A stretch of DNA of 6,706 nucleotides, taken from Gammaproteobacteria bacterium (lineage in GTDB: Bacteria > Pseudomonadota > Gammaproteobacteria > Francisellales > CACEW01). Below, one piece after another: positions 6,513 through 6,706 of the stretch; within the stretch, counting starts at the first letter, position 1, and each line of letters opens with the position of its first letter. The notes under the pieces are model-generated. The model worked only from the letters and a program-made list of their open reading frames with translations, ran no database searches and was not told the origin of the DNA. The stretch is from positions 1 through 6,706 of the forward strand of contig JANQIS010000232.1 of assembly GCA_028282045.1 (NCBI GenBank), given 5' to 3'. Position numbers and translations under genes: made by a program.

Positions 6513-6706
6513 TATGAGTCCTTATATTATGGCAATGTGCGAGCATCTGGCAGAAACATCACAACAACTAGATAAGCTGGCGCAGCAACTGCAACAAAAG
6601 GGCCGATTGGATAAAGTCGGCTATTTAGCAGTAGAGCGTTTGATGCAGGTTAGCATTGAGTCAGCCATTGGCCTGGCAAAGCGCTGGGGGCAAGTTTATG
6701 ATGCAA
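6505..6706 (+). CDS. hepT: HepT-type (DUF86) RNase toxin, cut by the window end
   Basis: The first 67 residues of a HEPN-family toxin. HepT is an RNase whose activity is blocked when its partner MntA AMPylates it. The visible part is helical, with the heptad-like run LAETSQQLDKLAQQLQQ followed by YLAVERLMQVSIESAIGLAKRW, which matches the 'R.LQ..IEA.i.lA.h' helix of the DUF86/HepT family. The catalytic RX4-6H motif and the target tyrosine, normally in the second half of a protein of roughly 130-145 residues, would lie beyond 6706 and cannot be judged. GTG 6505 is chosen for its AAGGAG site; ATG 6514 is an alternative. The start overlaps the corrected end of mntA by eight bases, the coupled arrangement common in toxin-antitoxin pairs. 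In the sequence as given it is in phase with the 5' part of mntA. Confidence 0.75.
   Translation, partial: MADMSPYIMAMCEHLAETSQQLDKLAQQLQQKGRLDKVGYLAVERLMQVSIESAIGLAKRWGQVYDA

Noticed and set aside
6106..6706. A genuine single-gene MntA-HepT fusion
   Set aside because: The sequence at the joint (CLKHRKRSC) is unlike either family, while the alternate frame gives a natural mntA end and a well-placed hepT ribosome site and GTG.

Overview
This window looks like part of the chromosome of a Gram-negative gammaproteobacterium, probably near the Legionellales. The reasons are an outer-membrane protein that resembles the LbtU siderophore porins of Legionella, surface-glycan genes of envelope type, and moderate-to-low GC. 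The assignment to order is inference from protein resemblance, not from any marker gene. All genes are on the + strand. There is no RNA gene, insertion sequence, CRISPR array or gene-free stretch over 300 bases.

Layout. Positions 3-98 carry the last 31 codons of an open frame that enters from outside. Positions 101-1273 encode a 390-residue signal-peptide-bearing beta-barrel protein of LbtU type, in AT-richer DNA. After a 155-base gap with a candidate promoter come two tandem paralogous polytopic membrane proteins (1429-3150 and 3159-4894). They look like GT-C-type glycosyltransferases or related glycan-handling membrane enzymes. The second copy is broken into two overlapping frames (3159-3395 and 3395-4894) by what looks like one missing base. 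A 114-base gap with an extended -10 promoter and two dyad sequences precedes gmd (5009-6094), GDP-mannose 4,6-dehydratase. Eleven bases after gmd begins a type VII MntA/HepT toxin-antitoxin module: mntA (6106-6512, apparently frameshifted at a run of G) and hepT (from 6505, cut by the window end).

How it fits together. Gmd makes GDP-4-keto-6-deoxymannose, the precursor of 6-deoxyhexoses such as L-fucose, D-rhamnose and perosamine used in O-antigen or other surface glycans. The two membrane proteins plausibly transfer or modify lipid-linked sugars on the periplasmic side. The reductase or aminotransferase that would use the Gmd product is not in the window. MntA would AMPylate and silence the HepT RNase.

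The main points for a second look are: two separate one-base lesions that each split a gene whose correct frame can be reconstructed (sequencing indel, real decay or recoding); the tandem uncharacterised membrane paralogs; and a toxin-antitoxin module attached directly to a sugar-nucleotide gene.
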